Below are positions 9,138 through 18,356 of a DNA stretch of 64,000 bases, piece by piece. Each line of letters opens with the position of its first letter. The stretch's first letter is position 1. The notes beneath the pieces are model-generated. The model saw only the letters and a list, made by a program, of their open reading frames with translations, searched no databases and was not told the origin of the DNA. The position numbers were made by a program, and so were the translations under genes. Source of the stretch: Sphingopyxis sp. MSC1_008 (GTDB lineage: Bacteria > Pseudomonadota > Alphaproteobacteria > Sphingomonadales > Sphingomonadaceae); NCBI RefSeq assembly GCF_023197165.1, contig NZ_JALPRD010000002.1, positions 62,001 to 126,000 on the forward strand. Direction: 5' to 3'.

Positions 9138-9724
9138 GCGGCGCGGCGAACTTTCCCGTGCTGGTGCTTGCTTCAACATCGCCGCGCCGGCGAGAATTGT
9201 TGGCGCGGATCGGCCTTGTGCCGACGCGCATCGCTGCGCCTGAAATCGACGAAACGCCGCTGAAGGCCGAACTGCCGCGTGACTATGTCGCGCGGCTCGC
9301 CAAGAGCAAGGCGCTCGCGGTCGATCGCGCGCCGGACGAGGTCGTGCTCGCGGGCGATACCACCGTCGCGGTTGGCCGCCGCATCCTCGAAAAGCCGGCC
9401 GACGAGGCCGATCTGCGCCGGATGCTCGGGTTGCTTTCGGGTCGGCGGCACCATGTCTATTCGGGGATTTGCGTTGTCGGAACCGATGGAAAAGCGCGCG
9501 TACGCGTCGTCGATACGGTCGTCGCGTTCAAGGCGCTGAGCGCCGCCGAGATCGACCGCTATGTCGAATCGGGCGAAGGGATGGGCAAGGCGGGCGGCTA
9601 TGCGATCCAGGGGCGTGCCGAAACCTTTGTCCGTTTCCTGTCGGGCAGCCACTCGAACGTCGTCGGCCTGCCATTATTCGAAACGCGCGCACTGCTGACC
9701 AGCGCGGGAATCGCGCTTGGCTGA
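9134..9724 (+). CDS. maf: Maf-like nucleoside triphosphate pyrophosphatase
   Basis: This 196-residue protein belongs to the Maf/YhdE/YceF family, which hydrolyses dTTP/UTP or modified nucleotides to monophosphates. The phosphate-binding [10 protein letters not shown] lies at residues 13-22. [14 protein letters not shown] and the C-terminal [11 protein letters not shown], with its conserved Gln/Gly segment, are also present. The start is a GTG overlapping the infA stop. The end overlaps the TTG start of the RNase E/G-like gene by 8 bases. Confidence 0.92.
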   Translation: MSGAANFPVLVLASTSPRRRELLARIGLVPTRIAAPEIDETPLKAELPRDYVARLAKSKALAVDRAPDEVVLAGDTTVAVGRRILEKPADEADLRRMLGLLSGRRHHVYSGICVVGTDGKARVRVVDTVVAFKALSAAEIDRYVESGEGMGKAGGYAIQGRAETFVRFLSGSHSNVVGLPLFETRALLTSAGIALG

Positions 9725-10700
9725 GTGGCTCTACGAAGCCGGAATCGGCGAAGCGCGCGCCGCGCTGGTCGAGGATGGCGCGATCGTCGAAGCCCGGATC
9801 GAGCGCGATCATGAAGGACCGCCCGTCGGCACCGTGCAACATGCCCGGTTGGTCGAGGCGGGGAAAAGGCCGCTGGCCATGCTCGACGGGCCCGGCAAAC
9901 AACTTGTCTCGCTTGCCCGATTGCCGCCCGGCATCCCGATCGGTTCGCAGTTGAAGGTGGAAATCACGCGCGCGGCGTTGATGGAGCGCGGCCGCGACAA
10001 GCCCGGGCGGGTGAAGATCGCCGATCCCGACGCGGCGGTGGGGCCCGGCCCCGACCTGCGCGCGCGGATCGCGGCGACCGGGATGAAGGTCGTCGAGCTC
10101 GGGGCACCGGGACCCGACCGGTTGGAAGAAGCGGGCTGGTCGGAGATCGTCGGCCATGTGCGAAGCGGCCATTGGCCGTTCGGCGACGGCGCGCTGTGGG
10201 TCGACGCGACGCCGGCGATGGTGCTGATCGACATCGACGGCGACGGTGACCCGCTGGCGCTGGCGAGGGCGGGCGCCGCCGCCGCGGTCAGTGTGATCCG
10301 CTGCTGCGACATCACGGGATCGATCGGAATCGATTTTCCGTCGCTGGCAAGCCGGGCCGATCGGCTTGCTATCGATGCGTTGATCTATACGCTTTTGCCG
10401 CAGCCCTTCGAACGCACCGCGGTCAACGGGTTCGGCCTGATGCAGATCATCCGTCGCCGTGTGCGGCCCTCGCTGATCGAACAGATACGGCTCGATCCCA
10501 TCGCCACCGATGGCGCGCTGTTGCTGCGGCAGGCGGAACGCGCTGTGGGGGCAGGGGTTTTGAAACTGACCGCGCGCGCAGCGGTTATCGATCATATCGG
10601 CGGCCAGCCGCTCTGGATCGAAATGCTGCAAAGACGTACAGGCCGGCCCGTCGAGCTGATCGCCGACGCCCAGATCAAAGGAATGGGCCATGCCCAATAA
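9717..10700 (+). CDS. Minimal ribonuclease E/G family protein
   Basis: This 327-residue protein is related to RNase E/G but much shorter than either. The catalytic core region is visible: acidic residues D172/D174 (VLIDIDGDGDPL) and D206 (GSIGIDFPSL) fit the metal-binding aspartates. It keeps the start ([19 protein letters not shown]) but the S1 domain is reduced or absent, and no CPxCxG zinc-link motif follows the core. It uses a TTG start overlapping maf, the only way to keep the conserved N-terminus. It could be a structured-RNA nuclease or a degenerate regulator. Confidence 0.8.
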   Translation: MAEWLYEAGIGEARAALVEDGAIVEARIERDHEGPPVGTVQHARLVEAGKRPLAMLDGPGKQLVSLARLPPGIPIGSQLKVEITRAALMERGRDKPGRVKIADPDAAVGPGPDLRARIAATGMKVVELGAPGPDRLEEAGWSEIVGHVRSGHWPFGDGALWVDATPAMVLIDIDGDGDPLALARAGAAAAVSVIRCCDITGSIGIDFPSLASRADRLAIDALIYTLLPQPFERTAVNGFGLMQIIRRRVRPSLIEQIRLDPIATDGALLLRQAERAVGAGVLKLTARAAVIDHIGGQPLWIEMLQRRTGRPVELIADAQIKGMGHAQ

Positions 10701-10884
10701 GACATCCGCAAAATCGCAAGCGTGCCCGCTGTGCGGCAAGCCGCGCGAGCCTGAATATAAGCCCTTTTGCAGCCGCGGCTGCCGCGATCGCGACCTGTTG
10801 ACCTGGTTCGGCGAAGGTTATCGCGTACCCGCCGATCAGGCGCCCGACGGCACCGCCGAGGACGATCGTTTCGACGAAGGCTGA
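10690..10884 (+). CDS. yacG: DNA gyrase inhibitor YacG, zinc-binding
   Basis: This 64-residue protein has the YacG zinc site: C12-x2-C15 and C27-x3-C31 (CPLCGK and FCSRGC), followed by DLLTWFGEGYRVP. YacG binds the GyrB C-terminal part and blocks gyrase. ATG 10690 overlaps the end of the RNase E/G-like gene by 11 bases. The acidic C-terminus is usual. It ends the infA-maf-RNase-yacG run. Confidence 0.93.
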   Translation: MPNKTSAKSQACPLCGKPREPEYKPFCSRGCRDRDLLTWFGEGYRVPADQAPDGTAEDDRFDEG

Positions 10885-10911
10885 CCCTGAAATCGAGCGT
10901 CACAAAGCCTC

Positions 10912-10940
10912 TGGACAGGATGCAAAGCCCTGCCTATAGC
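10912..10940 (+). promoter_or_regulatory. Promoter for tRNA-Phe
   Basis: A -35 like TGGACA (10912-10917) and a -10 like TATAGC (10935-10940) are separated by 17 bases, giving a predicted start about 33 bases before the tRNA. This is one of the better sigma-70-type promoters in the window. Confidence 0.6.
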
Positions 10941-10979
10941 CGCCGCTCGCCAGCGCGACCGACCGGTCGCAGCGGCCGT

Positions 10980-11055
10980 GCCCGGGTAGCTCAGTTGGTA
11001 GAGCATGCGATTGAAAATCGCAGTGTCGGCGGTTCGACCCCGTCCCCGGGCACCA
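10980..11055 (+). tRNA. tRNA-Phe (GAA)
   Basis: A full cloverleaf is visible. The acceptor arms are GCCCGGG (10980-10986) and CCCGGGC (11045-11051). The D arm has AGTTGGTA in its loop. The anticodon arm is TGCGA/TCGCA with loop TTGAAAA (11011-11017), so the anticodon is GAA for Phe. The T arm has loop TTCGACC. The discriminator A is followed by an encoded CCA. Confidence 0.96.
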
Positions 11056-11206
11056 CTTTCCTCCTCCTGGATTTGTCACGCTCTGCACGCCGATCGCTAT
11101 CGTCTGCAAACACCCGGATATCGTCGGCAAGAAGCGTCCTGAAAGGGCGCAAATACGTGGATTTTCGCCACTACCAATGGGGTGTCGTGCGTGTTACTGC
11201 CGCGCC

Positions 11207-12139
11207 ATGAACAGGATCGTGAACAAACTCAACCGGTTGTGGAAAGAGCGCGCGCACCGCGCCGCGGCAGGTGCGGTGCTCGATACACCCCCGATCGTGC
11301 CGGCCGACGACGGATTGATCCTGTTTTCCATGATCGGCACGCGGGTGCTGCTGCCCTATCTGGTCGCGGTCAAATCGCTGCACGCGCAGCTTCATAAGGG
11401 GCGCATCGTCATTCTCGACGATGGTACGCTCACCGACGCCGACCGGCAGATACTGGCGAAGCACCTTGGAAATCCGCACATTGTGTCGATCGTGGATATC
11501 GATACCGCACCGTGTCCGCGCGGCCAGGTCTGGGAACGCCTCCTCGCGCTTCTGGACATGCGGGCAGGCGATTATGTGATCCAGCTCGATTCGGACACGG
11601 TGACGCTGGGCGACGTGCCGGAGATCGCCGCCGCGATTACGCAAAATCGCAGCTTCACATTGCGCGGCGATCCCGATTCCGAGCTGTTGTCCTTTGCAGA
11701 AATGGCGGCAAAGTCCGACGACGACGAATTTCTCCACAATCCCGAGGCGCATGTGCAGGGTGCGATCGAATGCGGTCTCGACCGGGTTTCGCTGCCCGCG
11801 CTCACGAACCCGCTCTATGTGCGCGGATGTGCGGGCTTTGCCGGTTTCGCGCGTGGCGGCGACGGGCGTGCGCTTGCAGAGGCATTTTCACGCGAAGCCG
11901 AACGATTGCTCGGAGCCGAGCGTTGGGCGCGATGGGGCAGCGAACAGGTGACCTCGAACATCGTAATTGCCAACGAACCCGATCCGTTGCTGCTGCCTTA
12001 CGATCATTATCTCAACTTCTGGGACGAAGGCGTGCCGCCCGACGCACGGTTCGTCCATTTCATCGGTAGCTATCGCTTTAGCGGCAATGCCTATATCGAC
12101 GCGACGCGCACAGCGATCGCGGCGCTGGGTCGGGCCTAG
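11207..12139 (+). CDS. Putative glycosyltransferase with DxD motif
   Basis: I do not recognise the exact family of this 310-residue protein. A Rossmann-like start (LILFSMIGTRVLLPYLVAVK) is followed by IVILDDGTLTD and D128-S-D130 (QLDSDTVTLGD), a typical metal/nucleotide-sugar DxD. The later region has VHFIGSYRFSG, with a His that could also bind metal. This pattern is seen in GT-A glycosyltransferases such as GT8-like proteins. ATG 11207 is preferred to upstream starts. Its stop overlaps the stop of the convergent flippase gene, so the two share no spacer. Confidence 0.6.
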   Translation: MNRIVNKLNRLWKERAHRAAAGAVLDTPPIVPADDGLILFSMIGTRVLLPYLVAVKSLHAQLHKGRIVILDDGTLTDADRQILAKHLGNPHIVSIVDIDTAPCPRGQVWERLLALLDMRAGDYVIQLDSDTVTLGDVPEIAAAITQNRSFTLRGDPDSELLSFAEMAAKSDDDEFLHNPEAHVQGAIECGLDRVSLPALTNPLYVRGCAGFAGFARGGDGRALAEAFSREAERLLGAERWARWGSEQVTSNIVIANEPDPLLLPYDHYLNFWDEGVPPDARFVHFIGSYRFSGNAYIDATRTAIAALGRA

Positions 12140-13656
12140 ACGGCGACGGCCGGATCGGCCGGCATGCGCCGTCCGCGCACCAGTTCGATCAGGTCGCGGA
12201 CCGTCTCGCGCGCGAACAACGCCAGCCAAAGGCAATAGATCGGCGCCCCCGTTGCGACGAGCACCGCCAGTCGTATGGGCTCAGGCAGCGCGGGCAGCAT
12301 GCGATCGACCAGCATCACCGCCGCGGCCATGGCGGTGGCGGCGAGAACCGGCGGTGCGACCGCCCGCAACAGCTCGCCCGCCCGGACGCCGATAACGGGC
12401 AAGCTCCGGACGGCGGCAAAGACGAGTAGCAACGGATAGGCGATCAGCCAGGCCCATGCGATGCCGATGATTCCCCACTGCGCGCCGATCAGAAACACGA
12501 CCGGCATCAGCAGCGCCCCTGCCGCGGCATTGCCCGACGCGATACCCGGGCGGCCGAGCGCGTCGGTCGCGGGGCGAAGCAGGGTGAACAAGGTCCAGAA
12601 GGGCATGGCGAGCGCCAGCGGTAGCAGCAGCGGCACGATCTCGCGCCATTTTTCGCCGAGCAGCGTGAGTACGAGGGGTTCGGCCACGGCGGCGAGGCCG
12701 AAGAAGAACGGCATGGCTGCGACCATGATCGCGCGCGTCGAGCGCGTGAAGCCTGCGGTCAGCGCGGGCCGGTCATTCTGCATTCGCGAATAGGCGGCAA
12801 AGGCCACTTCGTTAAGCGGCGGCACGACCTTGTTGTTGAAGATCTGCGTCAGCAGCAGCGCCGTCGTATAGATGCCGACCAGATGTGCCTCGAACCAGCG
12901 GCCGGCGACCAATATGTCCGCCTGGCTCTGGACGAAGCCGAAAAACTGCGCGACCGCGATCAGCCCGCCATAGCGCGCGATCGAGCCCGCGCCGCGGAAG
13001 TCGAAGCTGGGCCACATCCAGCTACGCGCTGCGATCGTCAGGCCCAAGGCCCGCGTCGCGAACATGGCGATCGGCGCCCAGACCAGCGCCCACACGCCCC
13101 AGCCCGCGAGCGCGCCACCGAGCGCGACGCCCGCGCCCATCAGCGCGGAAACGAGGTTGACCTGTGCCTGACGCTGGAACTCCAGCGAACGCGCGAGCTG
13201 CGCGTAGGCGAGCGCGGAAAAGGGGATGGTGAGATAGATCAGCGCCTGCACCCGCAGCAGATCGGCGACCATCGGTTGACGATAATAAGCGGCCGCCAAG
13301 GGGGCGCAAGCAATCTGGGCCACCGCGAGCGCGCCGTTGAGCAGCAGCAGCAGCCCGAAAATCTGCCTCAGCTCGTGGGCGGCGACCTCTTCGCGCTGGA
13401 TTACCGCACTGGCGAGACCATAGCCGTTGAGCAGATTGAAAAGCATCAGCATCACTTGCGTGAGCGCAAACAGGCCATAATCTTCGGGCGTCAGGATACG
13501 GATGACGAGGAAGGTGGAGGCCCAAGCGACGATCTGCCCCGCAATCTGCGACCCCGAGCGCCAGATCACGGCGCGGCGGATCCGCTGACCGAAATCGGCT
13601 TCGGTTGCGGTATCCGGGCCAAGTGTCGTTTCGGGAGGGCTGAAGGGACCTGACAT
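12136..13656 (-). CDS. Polysaccharide flippase (Wzx-like, MOP superfamily)
   Basis: This 506-residue membrane protein has about 12-14 hydrophobic segments and matches lipopolysaccharide/exopolysaccharide flippases. RRAVIWRSGSQIAGQIVAWA followed by VIRILTPEDYGLFAL is the typical first-helix signature of the family. It moves lipid-linked repeat units across the inner membrane. I start it at ATG 13656 (MSGPFSPPE) rather than the earlier in-frame start at 13692. The gene upstream (sulfatase-fold) runs in the same direction 48 bases away. No Wzy or ligase is adjacent. Confidence 0.87.
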   Translation of the reverse strand: MSGPFSPPETTLGPDTATEADFGQRIRRAVIWRSGSQIAGQIVAWASTFLVIRILTPEDYGLFALTQVMLMLFNLLNGYGLASAVIQREEVAAHELRQIFGLLLLLNGALAVAQIACAPLAAAYYRQPMVADLLRVQALIYLTIPFSALAYAQLARSLEFQRQAQVNLVSALMGAGVALGGALAGWGVWALVWAPIAMFATRALGLTIAARSWMWPSFDFRGAGSIARYGGLIAVAQFFGFVQSQADILVAGRWFEAHLVGIYTTALLLTQIFNNKVVPPLNEVAFAAYSRMQNDRPALTAGFTRSTRAIMVAAMPFFFGLAAVAEPLVLTLLGEKWREIVPLLLPLALAMPFWTLFTLLRPATDALGRPGIASGNAAAGALLMPVVFLIGAQWGIIGIAWAWLIAYPLLLVFAAVRSLPVIGVRAGELLRAVAPPVLAATAMAAAVMLVDRMLPALPEPIRLAVLVATGAPIYCLWLALFARETVRDLIELVRGRRMPADPAVAV

Positions 13657-13704
13657 GACGGCGAGCCTAGCGACTATTCGTTGGCAAAGCATTGCACGCG
13701 CGCG

Positions 13705-15426
13705 TCACTGCGGTGCGGCGCCGTTCTTGGGCGCGGCATAGTCGCCAACCGGCGGCCGCGCGACCGATGCGCGCTCGACCTTGACCCATATCGGCTTGCG
13801 TCCGAGCCGCGCGTTAAAGAGGCTGTTGAACGTCGCCGGATCGGAAGCGGGAGAGTCGAGCGCTTCGCCATATTCGCGTCGCACTGCCGCCTGGTCATAG
13901 CCCATCGCATTCAGCAGCGTCGGAAAGATGCGATAGTGGCTCGATGCATCGAAATGGCGTTTCGCAGCGGCTTCCCAGCGGCCGGAGGCGCCGATGATCG
14001 CGAGGGGCACTGCGCCCTCCTCGCTGGCAGGCGACGGGCTGCAATGCGTGGTCGTTCCCGAATCGCCGCGTTCGTGCAGATTCTGCCCATGATCGGACGT
14101 ATAGATGATCAGTGCCCCGTCGAGCCGGGCGCCGGCGAATAGTCGGTCGAAGAAGCCGCCCACCGTCCAGCCGACCGTGTTGCGATAGGCGTTGCGATAG
14201 AGGCGCCAGCTTTCGGCGCCGCTGTACAGATTTTCGGGAAGCCGGGTTTCGGTCACGACCGCGGATTCGTCGCGCGGGAGCGCGGGGCTGAAAATATGGG
14301 CACTACCCGGATATTTGTCGGCGACGGGGAAATGCGCGCCCATCTTGTTGACGAGGATGAATTCGCGCCGGTCGTTGTCCAGCGCCGCGATCAGCGCATC
14401 GGCCGCGGCCATGTCGCGATCGACGACGGGCGTATCGCCGAACTGGACGAAGCGATCGATCTCACCCCGCTCGGCATCATCCATGCCGTTCTGATAGGCG
14501 CCGCCGGTCCGCTGCGCGTCGATGTAGATCGTCGCGAACCCGGCACGTTTCGCATAAGCGAAGATCGACGGCATCGTCGCGTTGATCCGGTGATAGGCAT
14601 CGCGCGTCCCGCCATATCGAAGCGTCAAATTGCTTCCGAAACTGCAATTGGCGATCGAGGCGGCGAGGCCGAAATTGCTGACAGCGACGCCGGGCGGCGG
14701 CGAAGCCAGACCTGACCGCACGCCCGCAGTATCGTTGATGTCGAGGTATCGGCCGGCGATGCTTTCGTCGATGATCAGGACGATGTCGCCTTGTTCGGGC
14801 TCTGGGCCATGCGCGATGGTTACCGGCTGGCGCGCCATCGACGGCTGGGTCGCGGCTTCGAATGTCGCGAGCGCCGAATAGGCGGTTCCGACCCAGGCGT
14901 TCGGCAGTCCGCGGCCGCCTTCGCCCCCGCGCACGAACAGAAGGATGGTCAGCATCGCGAGCCCCGCCATGGGTGCAAGCGCCGCAGCCGCGGCCGGCAA
15001 CGGGCGCCGGACGCCCGGTTTCAGCCCCACGCCGATGAAAAGAAAGAATGCGCCCGCTGCGGCCCACGCGATCGACGCGCCATATTGCGCGACGGCATCG
15101 TCGGCGAAGCCTGCCGAATGGACCATGGTGACGAAGGCGTCGTAGCTCATCGCATCGGCCGTGGCATTCTGAAAGCTGCCGACGAGGATGGTGGCGAGAG
15201 CAAACACCAGCGCCCAGCCCCAGCGCAGCAGCGAGCCGCGGATGAAGGCCGCGCCCCACAGACAGGCGATCAGGCCGGCATAGAGGCCGGTGTAGAGCAG
15301 GAGGGGCGGCGATAGCCCCAGCATGACGATCCGTGCGGCGACCCCGGGAAGTTCAAAGGCCAGGCCGAATGCCAGCAGCAGCGTTTTGGTCAGCGTGTTC
15401 GGGCTCGGCAGGGTCTGGGCCCGCAT
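13705..15426 (-). CDS. Sulfatase-fold membrane transferase (EptA/phosphoethanolamine-transferase-like)
   Basis: This 573-residue protein has 4-5 N-terminal membrane segments (about residues 1-175) and a periplasmic alkaline-phosphatase-superfamily domain. Visible metal-site elements are DIVLIIDESIAGRYL and IIYTSDHGQNLHERG (Asp-His). The arrangement matches phosphoethanolamine or phosphoglycerol transferases acting on lipid A or surface glycans. The nucleophile is not certain from the sequence alone. It lies upstream of the flippase in the same direction and diverges from the first TonB receptor across 259 bases. Confidence 0.8.
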   Translation of the reverse strand: MRAQTLPSPNTLTKTLLLAFGLAFELPGVAARIVMLGLSPPLLLYTGLYAGLIACLWGAAFIRGSLLRWGWALVFALATILVGSFQNATADAMSYDAFVTMVHSAGFADDAVAQYGASIAWAAAGAFFLFIGVGLKPGVRRPLPAAAAALAPMAGLAMLTILLFVRGGEGGRGLPNAWVGTAYSALATFEAATQPSMARQPVTIAHGPEPEQGDIVLIIDESIAGRYLDINDTAGVRSGLASPPPGVAVSNFGLAASIANCSFGSNLTLRYGGTRDAYHRINATMPSIFAYAKRAGFATIYIDAQRTGGAYQNGMDDAERGEIDRFVQFGDTPVVDRDMAAADALIAALDNDRREFILVNKMGAHFPVADKYPGSAHIFSPALPRDESAVVTETRLPENLYSGAESWRLYRNAYRNTVGWTVGGFFDRLFAGARLDGALIIYTSDHGQNLHERGDSGTTTHCSPSPASEEGAVPLAIIGASGRWEAAAKRHFDASSHYRIFPTLLNAMGYDQAAVRREYGEALDSPASDPATFNSLFNARLGRKPIWVKVERASVARPPVGDYAAPKNGAAPQ

Positions 15427-15685
15427 CGCTTGTCCTTCGTCTTCGGGGCTGAGCTATTGGCAGATGCCTAATACACATTTCGCATTTGACACATAAGTGT
15501 AACCGAGTCGAACGTTCGCCGTAACGTAAACTGTTGCTTTTTAGTCACGAATTTATGGAAAATCGGCCGTTTCGCGCGTGCGCGCGTTGACGCCGCCGGG
15601 CGGCGCGTTAGACCGGGCGCTTACCACTGGGCATCTCCCGATAAGCCTTTGGCTGCGCTTCGGTGGGTTTGGAGAGAGACTGAAT
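15427..15685. promoter_or_regulatory. Divergent intergenic region with a 16-bp palindrome
   Basis: This AT-richer spacer separates the sulfatase-fold gene (minus) from the TonB receptor (plus). An imperfect palindrome with ACAC and GTGT half sites lies at 15487-15502 (12 of 16 positions match its reverse complement), overlapping a TTGACA-like hexamer at 15486-15491. It may be an operator for the receptor. No good -10 is paired with it, so the promoter is unproven. No small gene is visible. Confidence 0.35.
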
Positions 15686-18241
15686 ATGACTTTGCGCAAC
15701 ATTTTGTTGGGCGCCACCATGCTGTGCGCCGCCACCACTCCGGTTTATGCCTTCGCTCAGGACGCCGCGCCGGCCGACGCTGGAACGACGGCCGACGACA
15801 CCGATTATGGCAACGACATCATCGTCACCGCCAGCAAGCGTTCGCAGACGCTGCAAGACACGCCCGTCGCAGTCTCGGTGACCTCGGCAGCGCAGCTTGA
15901 AGAAGCGCAGATCCGCGACCTCATCGACCTGCAATCGTCGGTCCCCAGCCTTCGCGTCTCGCAGCTCCAGTCGAGCGCGAACACCAACTTCATCATCCGC
16001 GGCTTCGGCAACGGCGCGAACAACGCCGGTATCGAACCGTCGGTGGGCGTGTTCATCGATGGCGTCTATCGCTCGCGTTCGGCCGCCCAGATCGGCGACC
16101 TTCCCAATGTCGAGCGCATCGAAGTGCTGCGCGGGCCGCAGTCGACACTGTTCGGCAAGAACGCATCGGCGGGCGTCATCAGCATCGTCACGCAAAAGCC
16201 GCAGTTCGAATTCGGCGGCTCGGCCGAAGTCACCTATGGCAATTATGACGCGATCACCGTCAAGGGCGACGTCACCGGCCCGATCAGCGACACCATCGCC
16301 TTCTCGATCGGCGGCAGCTATAACCGTCGCGACGGTTATGCGCAGGATTTGAAGCTCGACACCGACGTCAACGACCGCAATCGCTGGGGCGTGCGCGGCC
16401 AGCTTCTGTTCGAACCGACCGACGCGCTGTCGATCCGCCTGATCGGCGACTATGACAAGATCGACGAAAATTGCTGCATCGCGGGCAACGTCATCGCCGG
16501 CCCGACCGTCGCGATCACCAACGCCCTTGCCGGCGGTCCCAGCGTCGATGCGAACAATCCCTTCTCGTACGACGTCTACAACAACTTCTTGTCGTCGAAT
16601 AAGATCAAGAATTACGGCGGCTCGGCGCAGATCGACTATGATCTGGGCAACATGGCGCTGACCTCGATCACCGCCTATCGTCAGGTGCGCGCCGATACGA
16701 ACCAGGATTCGGATTTCTCCGCCGCCGATCTGATCGGCGAGAAGAGCGACTATGTCGACATCGACACCTTCACGCAGGAAGTCCGCCTGACCTCGGACTT
16801 CGACGGCCCGCTCAACTTCCTGATCGGCGGCTATTATTTCAACGAAAAGGTCGACCAGCAGAGCGCGATCAAATTCGGGACGCAGTTCCGCCCCTATGGC
16901 GACGCGTTGATCCGGGCGGCGAGCGGCAATGCGCTCAACGTCGGCTTGCTCGAAGGCACACTCGGCGCGCTCGAAGGTGCTCCGACGAAATATCTCGGCA
17001 CCTTCTTCCGTGCCGGTAACGGTCTCGATGAAGATTATCAGATGAAGAACGAGGCTTTCTCGATCTTCGGCACCGTCGATTTCGAAGTCACCGATCGCCT
17101 CACGCTGACGCTCGGCGGCAACTATACGAAGGACCGCAAGCGCTTCTCGACCAATGTCGTCAGCAGCGACGTCTTCTCGGGCGTCAATCTCGACGCGGCC
17201 GCCTATACGCCGTTCCGTCAGGCGCTGCTGATCGGTCAGGGTGTTCCGGCGCCGACCGCCGCCTTCCTGGCGGCCAATCCGACGATGACGCTGCCCGATG
17301 GGCGCAGCGCGAACCCGCTGGCCGGCCTGAAGGCGTTCCAGTTCCTGCCGCCGTTCCTCAACGTTCCGAACGCGGTCGAAAGCGGCAAGACCAACGACGG
17401 CGATTTCTCGTACAGCGTTCGCGCCGCCTATGAACTCACCGACACGGTCAATGTCTATGCGACCTATGCGACGGGCTTCAAGGCGAGCTCGATCAACCTG
17501 TCGCGCGACAGCCGTCCGACCGCGGCCGACCTGCCCGCGATCATTTCGGGCGGCCTCGGCCTTCCGAACCTCGTTTCGGGCTCGCGCTTCGCCAATCCCG
17601 AAGAATCGACCGTCTACGAGTTTGGCCTGAAGGGTCAGTGGGATGTCGCCGCGGTGAACGTCGCGGTGTTCAAGCAGTCGATCAAGGGCTTCCAGTCGAA
17701 CGTCTTCACCGGTACCGGCTTCGCGCTCGCAAACGCCGGCAAGCAGTCGACCTTCGGTATCGAGTTCGACGGCTCGGTGCGTCCGGTCGCCGGGCTCAAC
17801 CTGACGTTGGCGGCGACCTATCTCGACGCCAAATATGACAGCTTCATCAACTCGGCGTTCGGCGATATCTCGGGCTCGACGCCCGCGGGCATCCCCGAAC
17901 TGTCGCTGTCGATGGGTGGCACGTACACGCACGAGTTCGCTGGCGGGACCAAGGCGATCGCGCACGTCGATTATGCGTATGAAAGCCCGGTCCAGATCGT
18001 CGAGGGCCTGTCGGGCTTCCCGGCGAGCGTCGCGCAGAATCTGAAGCGCGAAGTGAACTCGCTCAACGCGTCGTTCACGATCCGCCTGACCAACGGTATC
18101 GACGTCGGCGTGTGGGGCCGCAACCTCACCAACGCGCAATATCTGACGACGATCTTCCCGGCGGTGGCGCAGGCGGGCAGCGTCTCGGGCTACCCGAGCC
18201 AGCCGCGTACTTATGGCGGCACCATCCGCTATAAATTCTGA
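15686..18241 (+). CDS. TonB-dependent outer-membrane receptor
   Basis: This 851-residue outer-membrane active transporter has a signal peptide (about residues 1-26, MTLRNILLGATMLCAATTPV then YAFAQ). A TonB-box-like segment NDIIVTASKR is followed by a plug domain (DTPVAVSV, RGFGNGANN, VERIEVLRGPQSTLFGKNA) and a beta-barrel ending in an aromatic residue (TIRYKF). The substrate is unknown; many sphingomonad receptors of this type take up plant glycans or iron complexes. ATG 15686, preceded by GGAGAGAG, is chosen over the longer open frame at 15578. It is convergent with the next receptor. Confidence 0.93.
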   Translation: MTLRNILLGATMLCAATTPVYAFAQDAAPADAGTTADDTDYGNDIIVTASKRSQTLQDTPVAVSVTSAAQLEEAQIRDLIDLQSSVPSLRVSQLQSSANTNFIIRGFGNGANNAGIEPSVGVFIDGVYRSRSAAQIGDLPNVERIEVLRGPQSTLFGKNASAGVISIVTQKPQFEFGGSAEVTYGNYDAITVKGDVTGPISDTIAFSIGGSYNRRDGYAQDLKLDTDVNDRNRWGVRGQLLFEPTDALSIRLIGDYDKIDENCCIAGNVIAGPTVAITNALAGGPSVDANNPFSYDVYNNFLSSNKIKNYGGSAQIDYDLGNMALTSITAYRQVRADTNQDSDFSAADLIGEKSDYVDIDTFTQEVRLTSDFDGPLNFLIGGYYFNEKVDQQSAIKFGTQFRPYGDALIRAASGNALNVGLLEGTLGALEGAPTKYLGTFFRAGNGLDEDYQMKNEAFSIFGTVDFEVTDRLTLTLGGNYTKDRKRFSTNVVSSDVFSGVNLDAAAYTPFRQALLIGQGVPAPTAAFLAANPTMTLPDGRSANPLAGLKAFQFLPPFLNVPNAVESGKTNDGDFSYSVRAAYELTDTVNVYATYATGFKASSINLSRDSRPTAADLPAIISGGLGLPNLVSGSRFANPEESTVYEFGLKGQWDVAAVNVAVFKQSIKGFQSNVFTGTGFALANAGKQSTFGIEFDGSVRPVAGLNLTLAATYLDAKYDSFINSAFGDISGSTPAGIPELSLSMGGTYTHEFAGGTKAIAHVDYAYESPVQIVEGLSGFPASVAQNLKREVNSLNASFTIRLTNGIDVGVWGRNLTNAQYLTTIFPAVAQAGSVSGYPSQPRTYGGTIRYKF

Positions 18242-18300
18242 TCGGGATTGGCCGGGGGCTTCCTCGCTCCCCGGCCACCCCACGGAAGACAAAAGGAAAA

Positions 18301-18335
18301 CCCCGGCCTCTCGATCGAGAGGCCGGGGTTTTTTT
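18301..18335. terminator. Bidirectional intrinsic terminator between convergent TonB receptors
   Basis: A perfect hairpin of about 12 bp (arms CCCCGGCCTCTC and GAGAGGCCGGGG, loop GATC) is followed by seven T on the plus strand. An A-rich stretch on the left (18292-18300) gives the T-run for the minus strand. It serves both receptor genes. Confidence 0.93.
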
Positions 18336-18356
18336 GTCGGCGTTGCCGCCTGCGTT

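Noticed and set aside
10980..11206. tRNA-Phe as a possible integration site
   Set aside because: No repeat of the tRNA 3' end, integrase or island boundary is visible in the window.
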